Assembly: GCF_001613325.1 (NCBI RefSeq)
Contig: NZ_BDCD01000011.1
Location: forward strand, 372,001 to 436,000
Source: Nocardia yamanashiensis NBRC 100130
GTDB lineage: Bacteria > Actinomycetota > Actinomycetes > Mycobacteriales > Mycobacteriaceae
DNA length: 64,000 nucleotides
Direction: 5' to 3'
Shown here: in pieces, positions 9,338 through 17,252 of the stretch
How the letters are laid out: each line of letters begins with the position of its first letter
How positions within the stretch are numbered: position 1 is the stretch's first letter
The notes under the pieces: generated by a model
What the model saw: only the letters and a program-made list of their open reading frames with translations
The model's database searches: none
What the model was told of the DNA's origin: nothing
Made by a program: the position numbers and the translations under genes

Positions 9338-9748
9338 TATCCGGACGCTATGCCGCCCACCATCCGGGTCGCCACCACCGGAAACGAACGCCGTAACGAA
9401 ACGAGCTCGCGCGCAATGCGATCCACCCCACCCGCCCCGGGCGATGCCGCAGCCGCGCTGCCGTCGAGCCGCGCACTCCGAACCGGCCGCCCGTCACGTC
9501 GTGCACCCGGGCCCGTCACGGATGCCTCGCCCGAGCGGTCCGAGACCGACCTGCCGACGGCGACGATATTGACTCCCGTCACCAGCTCACCAGCAGCGAT
9601 GTCGGCGCGGGCTGCCACTGAACGCCGAGTACCGGCCGCGTCGCGTGCCGCCGCTGAACGCCGGATGCAGGATGCCGCTGAACGCCGGGTGTCGGATGTG
9701 TCGCGTGCTGCCGGCCGACTGTCGGAGAACACATCTGGTGAGGTGCGA
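9338..9748. other. 410-bp gap with imperfect 24-bp direct repeats
   Basis: The frame of the downstream TetR gene is open through this stretch, but the encoded sequence is Arg/Ala/Ser/Pro-rich and unlike a domain. At about 9613-9690 the unit TGCC-x-CTGAACGCCG occurs three times at roughly 24-33 bp spacing, with TCGCGTGC nearby twice. It is either an untranslated regulatory leader with repeated sites or a disordered N-terminal extension from ATG 9350, which lacks a good ribosome site. I favour noncoding. Confidence 0.4.
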
Positions 9749-10561
9749 ATGTCCAAGGCCGCGTTCGGTTCTGGTGCCGGGGCGGCGGGGCGGGCCGGTG
9801 CGGCGGAGCGGGTGGATGCGCGGCGGAATCGGGCGCTGGTGCTGGCGGCGGCGCAGCGGGCGCTGGCGGAGGAGGGGACGGGGGTTTCGCTGGCGGAGAT
9901 CGCGCGGCGAGCGGGGGTCGGTGCGGGGACGGTGCATCGGCATTTCCCGAGTAAGACGGCGCTTTTGGAAGCGGTGATGCAGCAGCGGCTGGATCGGCTG
10001 ACCGCGCTGGCGGTCGGGTTCGGGGGTGCGCCGGACGCGGGGGTGGCGTTCTTCGCGTTCTGCACGGAGGTGGTGATGTCGACGCCGCGTAATCAAGGGC
10101 TGTGCGACATCCTCGAAAAAGACGGCTGGCCACGGGAATTGATGCGCGAAGCGGGGGAGCGGTTCCATCGGGCCTTGACGGCGTTGCTGGTGGCGGCGCA
10201 GGGCCAGGGGGCCGTGCGGGCGGATATCGACGTCGCCGATGTGCTGGAGCTGTTCACCGGATGCGTTGTGATTCAACGGCTGCGGCCGAACGCTGCGGGG
10301 CTGGCGCGCGGGGCGCAGTTGGTGCTGGACGCGCTGCGCGCCGAGCCGGCCGGGACGCGCGTGACGAAAGACGGAAGTTCCGTCGCGGCGCGTAACGAAA
10401 GTGCGGGCGGTTCCGTTACGCCCGCCGCCCACTGCCCGGTGTGCGCGACGCCGCTCCGCCCCGGCGGCGCCGGGCGTCCGGCCCGCTATTGCTCGCCCGC
10501 CTGCCGTCAGAAAGCCCACCGCCGCCGCCACTCTCCCCTGGCCGTGATCGAAAACTGCTGA
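9749..10561 (+). CDS. TetR-family regulator with C-terminal four-Cys zinc-binding-like tail
   Basis: 270 residues from ATG 9749, chosen because GGTGAGG (9737-9743) lies 5 nt upstream. Residues about 28-75 are the TetR helix-turn-helix (VSLAEIARRAGVGAGTVHRH, then FPSKTALLEAV). After the ligand domain and a linker, the C-terminus carries CPVC (about 229-232) and YCSPACRQKAHRRRH, a CxxC...CxxxC module followed by basic residues. Similar short Cys motifs with Arg-rich tails occur in many actinobacterial proteins, but not usually fused to TetR. It is adjacent to and divergent from the NmrA-like reductase, its likely target. Confidence 0.82.
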   Translation: MSKAAFGSGAGAAGRAGAAERVDARRNRALVLAAAQRALAEEGTGVSLAEIARRAGVGAGTVHRHFPSKTALLEAVMQQRLDRLTALAVGFGGAPDAGVAFFAFCTEVVMSTPRNQGLCDILEKDGWPRELMREAGERFHRALTALLVAAQGQGAVRADIDVADVLELFTGCVVIQRLRPNAAGLARGAQLVLDALRAEPAGTRVTKDGSSVAARNESAGGSVTPAAHCPVCATPLRPGGAGRPARYCSPACRQKAHRRRHSPLAVIENC

Positions 10562-10616
10562 TAGGGAAATGAATTCGTGACCTGCGATGGGTGACGGAAT
10601 TCCAGGGGTGCGGCGT

Positions 10617-10622
10617 TAGGCT
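10617..10622 (+). promoter_or_regulatory. -10-like hexamer, leaderless start
   Basis: TAGGCT is followed by 6 nt and GTG 10629. No ribosome binding site is present, so a leaderless transcript is likely. Confidence 0.4.
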
Positions 10623-10628
10623 CCCACC

Positions 10629-11972
10629 GTGGTGTGGGTTTCGGCGGTGGCTTTCGGTGTTGCTTGGTGGCTCGGGTTGTATCTGCTGGCGCGAGATACG
10701 CGGAAACCGGTGCTGTGCAGGGCCGGAGCCGGTTTGCTCGCTTATGCGGTGGCGGTGATCGCCGACGCGCTGGCCGCGGATGCGGAATGGTTCGACGGAT
10801 TGCGGATCGTGCTGGTCTGTGTGCCCGCGCTGGCCTGGAGCGGCGTGCTGCTGCGATTGCTGCCCGAGCGCTGGTCCGACCGGCTGGATCGACTGTGGCG
10901 GCTGGTGCTCATCCCGGTGTTCGTGGCGCTGGCCATGCCGGCCGCGGCGGGGCTCATGCCGGTCGCGTATCTGCTGGGCACACTGATGATTCTGGTGCTG
11001 CTCGGCTCCCTGCTCGCCATTCTCGGCCAGCATTCCGAATGGGCCGACGACGCCCGGCGCTCGGTGGCCGGACTGCTCACCGTCGGCGCGCTCATGTTCG
11101 GGCTGAGCGCGGCGCTCATCCTGGTCGGCTTCAATGTGCTGCCGCGCACCGCCATGCTGTCCGGGGTCGCGGTCGATCTGGTGCTGCTCGGCATCGGCAT
11201 CGCGGTGCTGGACGCGTTCGACGAAGGCGAAGCGCTGCAAGCCGATATGACGCGGTCGCTGCTGGTGTCGGCGGCCACCGCCGCGGTGTTCGGCGGGCAG
11301 GCGGCGGTCGCCATCGTGCTGACGGGGGAGCGGACCGCACTGGTGGCCTTGCTCTTCGGGGCCATCGGGGCGGCGATCGCATTACAGGTGCTGAACGCGC
11401 CGCTCCAGGCCGGCGCGGACCGGCTGGCCTTCGCCTCGGCTCCGGAACTGCGCGACGCGCGCACCGAACTACGGGAGGCGGCGGACGCGCTGCCGCGCAA
11501 GGACATCGACAGCGGGCTGGCGGCGCTCGGCGAGGACGAATTCGCGCGGCTCACCCGGCGCGCGCTCAGCCATTACGCCGATCTGGGAAAGCTGGTGTCC
11601 AGTCCGCTGGTCGATCTGCCCGCCATCGACAGCCGGTTGCGGAACCGCGCCCCGGTCGGCCCGCTGGACCGCGCCACCGAACTCAAGGCGCTGCTGAGCG
11701 AGAGCATCGCCGCCCTGAAACCGCGCACCGGAGCGGATTTCGGCACCAGCGAGGAATGGCGGCACTACAACTCGGTCTACTTCTACTACGTGGCCGGCAT
11801 CCGCCCCTACAGCGTCCGCACCAAACGCACCGACTTGGATCCGGTGGCGCGCAAGGCGCTGTCCTGGTTCGTCGATCAGGTGCCCGAACGGACCCTGCAC
11901 AATTGGCAGAACGCGGCAGCGAAGCTCATTGCCGCGCAACTGCGTTCGAGCCTCGACAGCGTGCGTTCCTGA
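10629..11972 (+). CDS. polytopic membrane protein with C-terminal soluble domain, unrecognised
   Basis: 447 residues from GTG 10629. Residues 1 to about 265 are strongly hydrophobic, with roughly eight membrane segments (for example VVSA-type helix at 1-20, GLLAYAVAVIADALA, LLGTLMILVLLGSLLAIL). The last about 180 residues are soluble and helical, starting near PELRDARTELREAADALP and containing WRHYNSVYFYYVAGIRPYS and a Trp-rich end. The layout recalls a membrane sensor with a cytosolic effector, but no kinase, HTH or enzyme motif is visible. It stands alone on the + strand after the TetR gene. I do not recognise the family. Confidence 0.7.
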   Translation: MVWVSAVAFGVAWWLGLYLLARDTRKPVLCRAGAGLLAYAVAVIADALAADAEWFDGLRIVLVCVPALAWSGVLLRLLPERWSDRLDRLWRLVLIPVFVALAMPAAAGLMPVAYLLGTLMILVLLGSLLAILGQHSEWADDARRSVAGLLTVGALMFGLSAALILVGFNVLPRTAMLSGVAVDLVLLGIGIAVLDAFDEGEALQADMTRSLLVSAATAAVFGGQAAVAIVLTGERTALVALLFGAIGAAIALQVLNAPLQAGADRLAFASAPELRDARTELREAADALPRKDIDSGLAALGEDEFARLTRRALSHYADLGKLVSSPLVDLPAIDSRLRNRAPVGPLDRATELKALLSESIAALKPRTGADFGTSEEWRHYNSVYFYYVAGIRPYSVRTKRTDLDPVARKALSWFVDQVPERTLHNWQNAAAKLIAAQLRSSLDSVRS

Positions 11973-12092
11973 CTCGGGAAAACGCTGTGACCAGCGGTTG
12001 GCAGTAATCGGCAGGACTTGGCGTGGTGTCGGCAGCGCCGTCCGGGCCACCTTCGGAGCAGCACGAATCACCGAAGGAAGGAACCGATTCCG

Positions 12093-12506
12093 ATGACCGC
12101 CACCACCGCTTCCACCGCCCGCACCATCGCCGGTATGACCCCGCTGCGCCTGGCCTACGAGGCCGACGGCATCGCCACCCTGCTGTCCGGCGTGGCCATC
12201 ACCGCCCTGGCCGCGGTGCTGGACGAACCGCTCGGACTGTCCTTCGAGGTGCTGCTCGCCACCGGCGTGTTCTTCATCGCCTATGCCGTCGGCGTGCTGG
12301 TGGTCGCCACCCGCCGGGTGATCCCGCGCCGCCCGGCCGCGATCATCGTGGGGCTCAATATCTTCTGGACCGTGGACAGCCTGGTGACCCTCGCCGCGGG
12401 CTGGCTGCACCCGACCGCGCTCGGCACCGCGGGCATCCTGTTCATCGCCGCCTTCACCGCCGCGATGGCCGCCGCGCAGATTTGGACCCTGCGCACCGAG
12501 CGCTGA
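12093..12506 (+). CDS. small integral membrane protein, unrecognised
   Basis: 137 residues from ATG 12093; AAGGAAGG (12074-12081) is upstream with a slightly long spacer. Upstream in-frame sequence from 12018 is basic and unlikely to be translated. Four hydrophobic stretches are visible (about 25-50, 52-75, 82-105, 110-130), with a short loop RRVIPRRPAA between the second and third, indicating a four-helix membrane protein. There is no catalytic motif. It ends in a strong hairpin terminator and has its own spacing from the upstream membrane gene, so it may be monocistronic. Confidence 0.65.
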   Translation: MTATTASTARTIAGMTPLRLAYEADGIATLLSGVAITALAAVLDEPLGLSFEVLLATGVFFIAYAVGVLVVATRRVIPRRPAAIIVGLNIFWTVDSLVTLAAGWLHPTALGTAGILFIAAFTAAMAAAQIWTLRTER

Positions 12507-12516
12507 TCAGCTCGGA

Positions 12517-12552
12517 GCAACGCCGCCCGGCACCGTAGCCGGGCGGCGTTGC
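12517..12552 (+). terminator. 14-bp stem hairpin terminator
   Basis: GCAACGCCGCCCGG (12517-12530) pairs perfectly with 12539-12552 around an 8-nt loop, 11 bp after the stop of the small membrane protein gene. The convergent TetR gene ends at 12637. Confidence 0.7.
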
Positions 12553-12636
12553 TGGCGTTCGAGCGGATAGAACGGCGCAGATCGTGCTGCTGGACAACAA
12601 GTTCGCCGCCCTGGTGCCGGAGCCGGACGCCGCGAA

Positions 12637-13236
12637 CTACTCGCTCCCGCCGCCGGACGGGCCTTGCGGCGGCCGTAGGCCGTCGAGCACGAGGCTCACC
12701 ACCCGATCCACGGCCTGCTCGTAGGTCTCCGCCTTGCGGACGAAGATCTCCAGGGTCATCAGCGCCTCCACATCCGGGACGCCGAAGTCGGCGCGCAGAT
12801 CGCCGTCGGCTTGCGCCTGCGCGATCATCCGGCCGACCAGTTCCAGCAGCTGACCGCGCTGCTCGATCACCACGGGATCGGCCTGCACCATCAGGTGGGT
12901 GGCGGGTTCCAGGGCCGTCGCCTGGGCGCCGAGCCGGAGCCGCGCGCCTTCCCGCAGGATGCGGCCCAGCGCCGCCCACGCGGTGGGTTCGGTCCGCCAG
13001 GCGGCGGCGACCAGTTCGGCCACCATCTCCAGATGCGCGAGCGAGGTCGCGATGATCAGCGATTCGCGGTCGGGGAAGCGGCGATACAGCGTGCCGACCC
13101 CCACCCCCGCGCGGTCGGCGATGTCCTTCATCGGCACCTGGGTGCCGCGTTCGCAGAACACCTCCAGGGCGGCGCGCAGGATCTGATCCCGATTGCCGCG
13201 GGCGTCGGCGCGCAGCTGCTCGGCCGTGTTCCTCAC
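12637..13236 (-). CDS. TetR-family regulator
   Basis: 199 residues from GTG 13236; on the minus strand GGAGG precedes it with an 8-nt spacer, which argues against the longer in-frame extension. The helix-turn-helix (VPMKDIADRAGVGVGTLYRR) is at about 33-55, followed by a C-terminal ligand/dimer domain ending in a Gly/Ser/Pro tail. It is divergent from the FAD monooxygenase at 13340, and two 25-bp near-palindromes occupy the gap. Repression of the monooxygenase and of itself is inferred. The ligand is unknown. Confidence 0.9.
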   Translation of the reverse strand: MRNTAEQLRADARGNRDQILRAALEVFCERGTQVPMKDIADRAGVGVGTLYRRFPDRESLIIATSLAHLEMVAELVAAAWRTEPTAWAALGRILREGARLRLGAQATALEPATHLMVQADPVVIEQRGQLLELVGRMIAQAQADGDLRADFGVPDVEALMTLEIFVRKAETYEQAVDRVVSLVLDGLRPPQGPSGGGSE

Positions 13237-13257
13237 CTCCGAAACCTCCGAAAAGAA

Positions 13258-13282
13258 TAAGTGGACGAAATTCTTCCGCTTA
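13258..13282. promoter_or_regulatory. candidate TetR operator, copy 1
   Basis: Left half TAAGTGGACGAA, central A, right half TTCTTCCGCTTA: 12-bp arms with two mismatches. It lies 22 bp from the TetR start. Confidence 0.6.
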
Positions 13283-13296
13283 GCGTAGCATCGGCC

Positions 13297-13321
13297 TAAG
13301 CGGACGAAATTCGTCCACTTA
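13297..13321. promoter_or_regulatory. candidate TetR operator, copy 2
   Basis: Left half TAAGCGGACGAA, central A, right half TTCGTCCACTTA: 12-bp arms with one mismatch. It ends 18 bp before the monooxygenase start. The centres of copies 1 and 2 are 39 bp apart. Confidence 0.65.
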
Positions 13322-13339
13322 GGCCGCGAGGTGATGGAC

Positions 13340-14452
13340 ATGAACGCATCGGTATTGATTTCGGGAGCCGGTATCGGGGGCTCGACACTGGCGTACTGGC
13401 TGGGGCGCAACGGTTTCGACGTGACCGTGGTGGAACGCGCCGCCGGGCAGCGCTCCAGCGGGAACCCGATCGACGTGCGCGGCGCGGCGCTGCCGGTCGT
13501 CGAGGCGATGGGCATCATGCCCGAATTGCGCGCGGCGGCAACCCATGTAGACCGGCTGACCTTCGTCGATGCCACCGGACGGCGCAAAGCCTCGATGCGC
13601 ACCACGCGCGGGCGCGCCGGGGAGGGCGGCGAAGTCGAGCTGGCGCGCGCCGAACTGGCGGCCATCCTGCTCGAGTCCGCCAAGGGGCGGGCCCGGATGT
13701 ACTGGGGCGACAGCATTTCCGGTATCACGCAGGACGAAGCCGGCGTGGATGTCACCTTCGAGCATGCCGCGCCGGAGCGCTTCGACTACGTGATCGGCGC
13801 GGACGGCCTGCATTCGGCGGTGCGCCGCCTGGTCTTCGGCGACGAACGGGACTTCGTGCGGCACATGGGCATGTACGTGGCCACGCTGCCGGTGGACCGG
13901 ATTTTCGGCGGCGACCGCGAAGTGGTCATGTACAACGAGCCCGGCCGGTCTGTCTCGGTCCATCCGGCGGGCGGAAAACCCCTCGCCGCCTTCATGTTCC
14001 GCTCACCCGCCGTACCGGACTACGACTACCGCGACACCGCCCAGCACAAGTCCCTGGTCCTCGACGCTTTCGACGGTCGCACCGGAATATTCGGCGAGCT
14101 ACTGGACCAGGTCCGCGCCGCCGAAGACCTCTACTTCGACGCCGTCAGCCGAGTCTCATTGCCGCACTGGACGAAAGGCCGCGTCACCCTCCTCGGCGAC
14201 GCCGGCTCCAGCCTGTCCCTGTTCGGCGACGGCTCCAGCCTCGCCATCGCAGGCGCACACACCCTCGCCGAGGAACTCACGAGCACACCCGGCGACCCGG
14301 CCGGCGCCCTCGCACGCTACGAACAGCGGCAACGCGCCCTGGCAAAGCCAGCCGTCCGCGGCTTCCGCACCGCGGGCCTGCTCATCGTCCCCGGCTCCCG
14401 CCTCGCGATCACCCTGCGCGACACCGCGATCCGCGTCCTGTCGCGCTCGTGA
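13340..14452 (+). CDS. FAD-dependent monooxygenase, paralogue of the 7137 gene
   Basis: 370 residues from ATG 13340; GAGGTG (13328-13333) then has a 6-nt spacer, so the in-frame GTG 13331 and ATG 13334 are less likely. It has ISGAGIGGSTLAYWLGRNG (FAD), GADGLHSAVRR (here with the canonical Asp) and LLGDAGSSLSLFGDGSSLAI (GD motif). It shares long blocks with the enzyme at 7137, such as AYWL-x-R-x-GF and VVERAAG. The role is hydroxylation or inactivation of an unknown compound, probably induced through the divergent TetR. A degraded second copy of its 3' end follows directly downstream. Confidence 0.88.
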   Translation: MNASVLISGAGIGGSTLAYWLGRNGFDVTVVERAAGQRSSGNPIDVRGAALPVVEAMGIMPELRAAATHVDRLTFVDATGRRKASMRTTRGRAGEGGEVELARAELAAILLESAKGRARMYWGDSISGITQDEAGVDVTFEHAAPERFDYVIGADGLHSAVRRLVFGDERDFVRHMGMYVATLPVDRIFGGDREVVMYNEPGRSVSVHPAGGKPLAAFMFRSPAVPDYDYRDTAQHKSLVLDAFDGRTGIFGELLDQVRAAEDLYFDAVSRVSLPHWTKGRVTLLGDAGSSLSLFGDGSSLAIAGAHTLAEELTSTPGDPAGALARYEQRQRALAKPAVRGFRTAGLLIVPGSRLAITLRDTAIRVLSRS

Positions 14453-14470
14453 GCGGCTTGGTGCGGCCCG

Positions 14471-14678
14471 CCACCCTGCAGGCCTCGTTGAAGTGCCCTC
14501 GTCGAGGAATCCACCCGCTCGGCGCACGCCGACGCAGCGAACAATGCCGGTGCGTACTCGCAAAACCCGTCGCGCGTGGTTTCCGCACCGCGTTCCCGCT
14601 GATGGTCTCGGCCGCTGCTTCGCCGATCGCCCTGCGTGACAGCATGATCGGCGGTGGCCGGCATCGGGCGCGCGTGAC
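14471..14678 (+). pseudogene. decayed fragment of a monooxygenase 3' end
   Basis: The DNA repeats the last about 200 bp of the upstream monooxygenase. LVEEST-x-SA (frame from 14498) matches LAEELTSTPG; after a frameshift VLAKPVARGFRTAFPL (near 14557-14605) matches ALAKPAVRGFRTAGLL; and ATCGCCCTGCGTGACAG matches ATCACCCTGCGCGACAC. The FAD region is absent. It reads as the remnant of a tandem duplication of a monooxygenase gene, most of which was deleted. Confidence 0.65.
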
Positions 14679-14836
14679 TCGGCCGCATCCAGTGCGTTCC
14701 GGCCGCGTGCACGGCGTTTCCGCGCACGCTGACGCCCGATTCGTGAGCAGTACTGGTGCTCCGCATCCCCTGCGATCGCGTGCGATGCCCCACCGCATCG
14801 GTTGCTCGCGATCCGTTTTCGCCGGGTGGCGTGTGT

Positions 14837-15256
14837 CTACAGCAGGTCGCTGACGTCGTCCGGGACGTCGACCGCGTACTTGCGCAGCGTTTCCATGGGC
14901 ACCACCTCGAGGGCGTTCTCGTGGGTGGCGGCCAGCACCACGGGTGCCGCCACGCCGTCCTCGTGGGCGTGCAGCCAGCGCACGGCCACCACGCACCAGC
15001 GGTCGCCGGGTTGTAAGCCGGGGAAGTTGTTCTCCGGGCGCGGGGTGATCAGGTCATTGCCGATCGACTTCTGATGCTCCAGGAATTCCGCCGTGACGAC
15101 GGTGCACACGGTGTGGCTGCCAAGATCTTCGGGGCCGGTGCTGCAGCATCCGTCCCGGTAGAAGCCGGTGAGAGGATCGGTGCCACACTCCTCCAGCGGT
15201 CCCCCAAGCACATTTCGATCGGTCACGTCGCCGATCCTATTGTCTCGGTGTCGCAT
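14837..15256 (-). CDS. DUF2237 family protein
   Basis: 139 residues from ATG 15256, where GGAAGGAG lies 6 nt upstream on the minus strand; GTG 15226 would give a shorter 129-residue form. The conserved core NVLGGPLEECGTDPLTGFYR, then DGCCSTGPEDLGSHTVC and PGLQPGDRWCVVA, is the DUF2237 signature, with several conserved Cys that could bind a metal. The family is a widespread small cytosolic protein of unknown function. It is divergent from ftsY. Nothing in the surroundings gives a role. Confidence 0.85.
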   Translation of the reverse strand: MRHRDNRIGDVTDRNVLGGPLEECGTDPLTGFYRDGCCSTGPEDLGSHTVCTVVTAEFLEHQKSIGNDLITPRPENNFPGLQPGDRWCVVAVRWLHAHEDGVAAPVVLAATHENALEVVPMETLRKYAVDVPDDVSDLL

Positions 15257-15443
15257 TCGCCGCTCCTTCCGCACTGTGGTGCGATGTTGAGCAAACCGGT
15301 CGGTCGTTGTCCCGAATGAGTCGGCTTGCTCCGGCGTGTCCATAGCCTATGCGTACCCGATGTGTGTTAGACGACACTGCTCCGAAACTCGTCGGTAGGT
15401 GTGTGAAACCGGCAACTCGGAGGGTTCTGAAAGGATGGGGCAC

Positions 15444-17036
15444 GTGACTGCACAAGCTTGGATCCTCATCGCCGCGATCGCCGCGGTGCTGCTGGTGGCG
15501 TTCGTATCCGGATTCGTCCTGTACAAGCGCCGCCGTATCTCGCTCACCCCGGCCGCTCCCGAGCAGCCGGAACTCACCGACCGGTCGGGCGGGTATACGG
15601 CGGGCGGGGGATTCAGCTTCAGCGAGGGCGGCGGGGCCGCCACGCTGCCCAAACCCAAGCCGAAGCCCGAGCCGGTGCCCGTCGAGCGCACCGACGACGA
15701 GGGCCAGCCGCACGTCGGCGACGACGCGGCCGTCCCGCGCGACTCCGGCAAGCGCAGCATTCACGACGTCCGCCTGCCCGAACCGGAACTCGGGCCCGAG
15801 CGCCCGCCGGTCGAGGCGGACGCGGCCGCAGTCACAGGCGAAGCCGCACCGGCCCCCGTGGTCGAGGAAGTCACGGTCGAGGAAGTCGTCGTCGAGACCC
15901 CGGCCGGGGAGGTCGTGGCCGAAGCGGTCGTGATCGAGGAGGTCGTCGCGCCGGAAGCCCCGGTCGCGCCCGCCGAACCCGCGCCCGCCGAAACCGTGCC
16001 GTCCGCCGAGGAATCCGCGGCCGCGGCCACCATCGCGCCCGCCGAGGCCGCTCCGGCTCCGGCCGAGACCGCAGCTCCGGCCGAGGTCGCCCCCGCCCCG
16101 GTGGTTCCCGAGATCGACCCCACCACCGGCCGCCTGACCCGTCTGCGCGGCCGCCTGTCCCGTTCCCAGAACGCCGTCGGCAAGTCCCTGCTGGGCCTGC
16201 TCGGCGGTGGCGATCTGGACGAGGACTCGTGGGAGGAGATCGAGGACACCCTCGTCATGGCCGATCTCGGCACCGCCTCCACCGCCGCCGTGGTCGAGCG
16301 CCTGCGCGAGGAGATGGCCGCCCGCAGCGTCCGCACCGCCGCGGAGGCGCGAGAAGTCCTGCGCGACGTGCTGATCGAGGCCCTGCGCCCCGAACTGGAC
16401 CGCTCCATCCGCGTGCTCCCGCATCAGGACCGCCCGTCGGTGACCCTGGTTGTCGGGGTGAACGGCACCGGAAAGACCACCACCACCGGCAAATTGGCGC
16501 GCGTGCTGGTCGCCGACGGCCGCCGCGTGCTGCTCGGCGCCGCCGACACTTTCCGTGCCGCGGCCGCCGATCAGCTGCAGACCTGGGGCGAGCGGGTCGG
16601 CGCGGAGACCGTGCGCGGCAAGGAAGGCGCGGATCCGGCCGCCGTCGCGTTCGACGCGGTGAGCGCCGGCATCGATCGCGGCGTGGACGTGGTGCTGGTG
16701 GACACCGCCGGCCGCCTGCACACCAAGACCGGCCTGATGGACGAGCTCGGCAAGGTGAAGCGCGTGGTGGAGAAGAAGGCTCCGGTCGACGAGGTCATCC
16801 TGGTGCTGGACGCCACGGTTGGACAGAACGGTCTGATGCAGGCCAAGGTATTCGCGGACGTCGTCGATATCACCGGTGTTGCTCTGACGAAGCTGGACGG
16901 TACCGCCAAGGGCGGCATCGTGTTTCAGGTCCAGGAGCAGCTCGGCGTTCCCGTAAAACTGGTCGGTTTGGGCGAGGGCGCGGATGATCTAGCTCCGTTC
17001 GAGCCCGGCGCGTTCGTCGACGCCCTCCTCGGATAA
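15444..17036 (+). CDS. ftsY: signal recognition particle receptor FtsY
   Basis: 530 residues from GTG 15444 (GAAAGG 9 nt upstream); ATG 15435 with CGGAGGG is an alternative. A single N-terminal membrane helix ([20 protein letters not shown]) is followed by KRRR and a long Pro/Ala/Glu linker (about 40-225), then the NG GTPase: [15 protein letters not shown] (about 338), DTAGRLHT (about 419), [10 protein letters not shown] (about 482). It docks the SRP-ribosome complex at the membrane with Ffh, which is encoded at 22276. The actinobacterial membrane-anchored form with an acidic linker is typical. Confidence 0.96.
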   Translation: MTAQAWILIAAIAAVLLVAFVSGFVLYKRRRISLTPAAPEQPELTDRSGGYTAGGGFSFSEGGGAATLPKPKPKPEPVPVERTDDEGQPHVGDDAAVPRDSGKRSIHDVRLPEPELGPERPPVEADAAAVTGEAAPAPVVEEVTVEEVVVETPAGEVVAEAVVIEEVVAPEAPVAPAEPAPAETVPSAEESAAAATIAPAEAAPAPAETAAPAEVAPAPVVPEIDPTTGRLTRLRGRLSRSQNAVGKSLLGLLGGGDLDEDSWEEIEDTLVMADLGTASTAAVVERLREEMAARSVRTAAEAREVLRDVLIEALRPELDRSIRVLPHQDRPSVTLVVGVNGTGKTTTTGKLARVLVADGRRVLLGAADTFRAAAADQLQTWGERVGAETVRGKEGADPAAVAFDAVSAGIDRGVDVVLVDTAGRLHTKTGLMDELGKVKRVVEKKAPVDEVILVLDATVGQNGLMQAKVFADVVDITGVALTKLDGTAKGGIVFQVQEQLGVPVKLVGLGEGADDLAPFEPGAFVDALLG

Positions 17037-17142
17037 TCGCCTCTCACCTGCTTGAATACGGGTGAACAAGATCTACCTCACAACATGGACGAAACATCGG
17101 TGCGGGTTCGGAAACGTGACTGCAACAGTGCAATCTCATCCG

Positions 17143-17180
17143 TTCACCTAGGTGAAACGCCGCAGGCTCACGGATGAAAC
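17143..17180 (+). promoter_or_regulatory. candidate GlnR box upstream of amt
   Basis: TTCAC-N6-GAAAC-N6-GGCTC-N6-GAAAC fits the spacing of the actinobacterial GlnR pattern gTnAC-N6-GaAAC repeated at 22 bp. Both GAAAC half-sites are exact, the first gTnAC site matches 4 of 5, and the second is poor. It lies 73 bp before the amt start. Control of amt-glnB-glnD by nitrogen status is consistent with known GlnR regulons. Confidence 0.5.
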
Positions 17181-17252
17181 ACCGACTGAGGAACCTCATT
17201 GCAGGCTCGTTATCGCCGGTAAGGCGGAGCCCGAGATGAGGAGGAAATTGAG

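Noticed and set aside
9350..9748. Longer start for the four-Cys TetR gene at ATG 9350
   Set aside because: It has no ribosome site and the product would be disordered; ATG 9749 has GGTGAGG at good spacing.
14653..14836. Continuation of a gene after the monooxygenase remnant
   Set aside because: The open frame is Arg/His/Ser-rich with no ribosome site and no motif; it looks like decayed or noncoding DNA.
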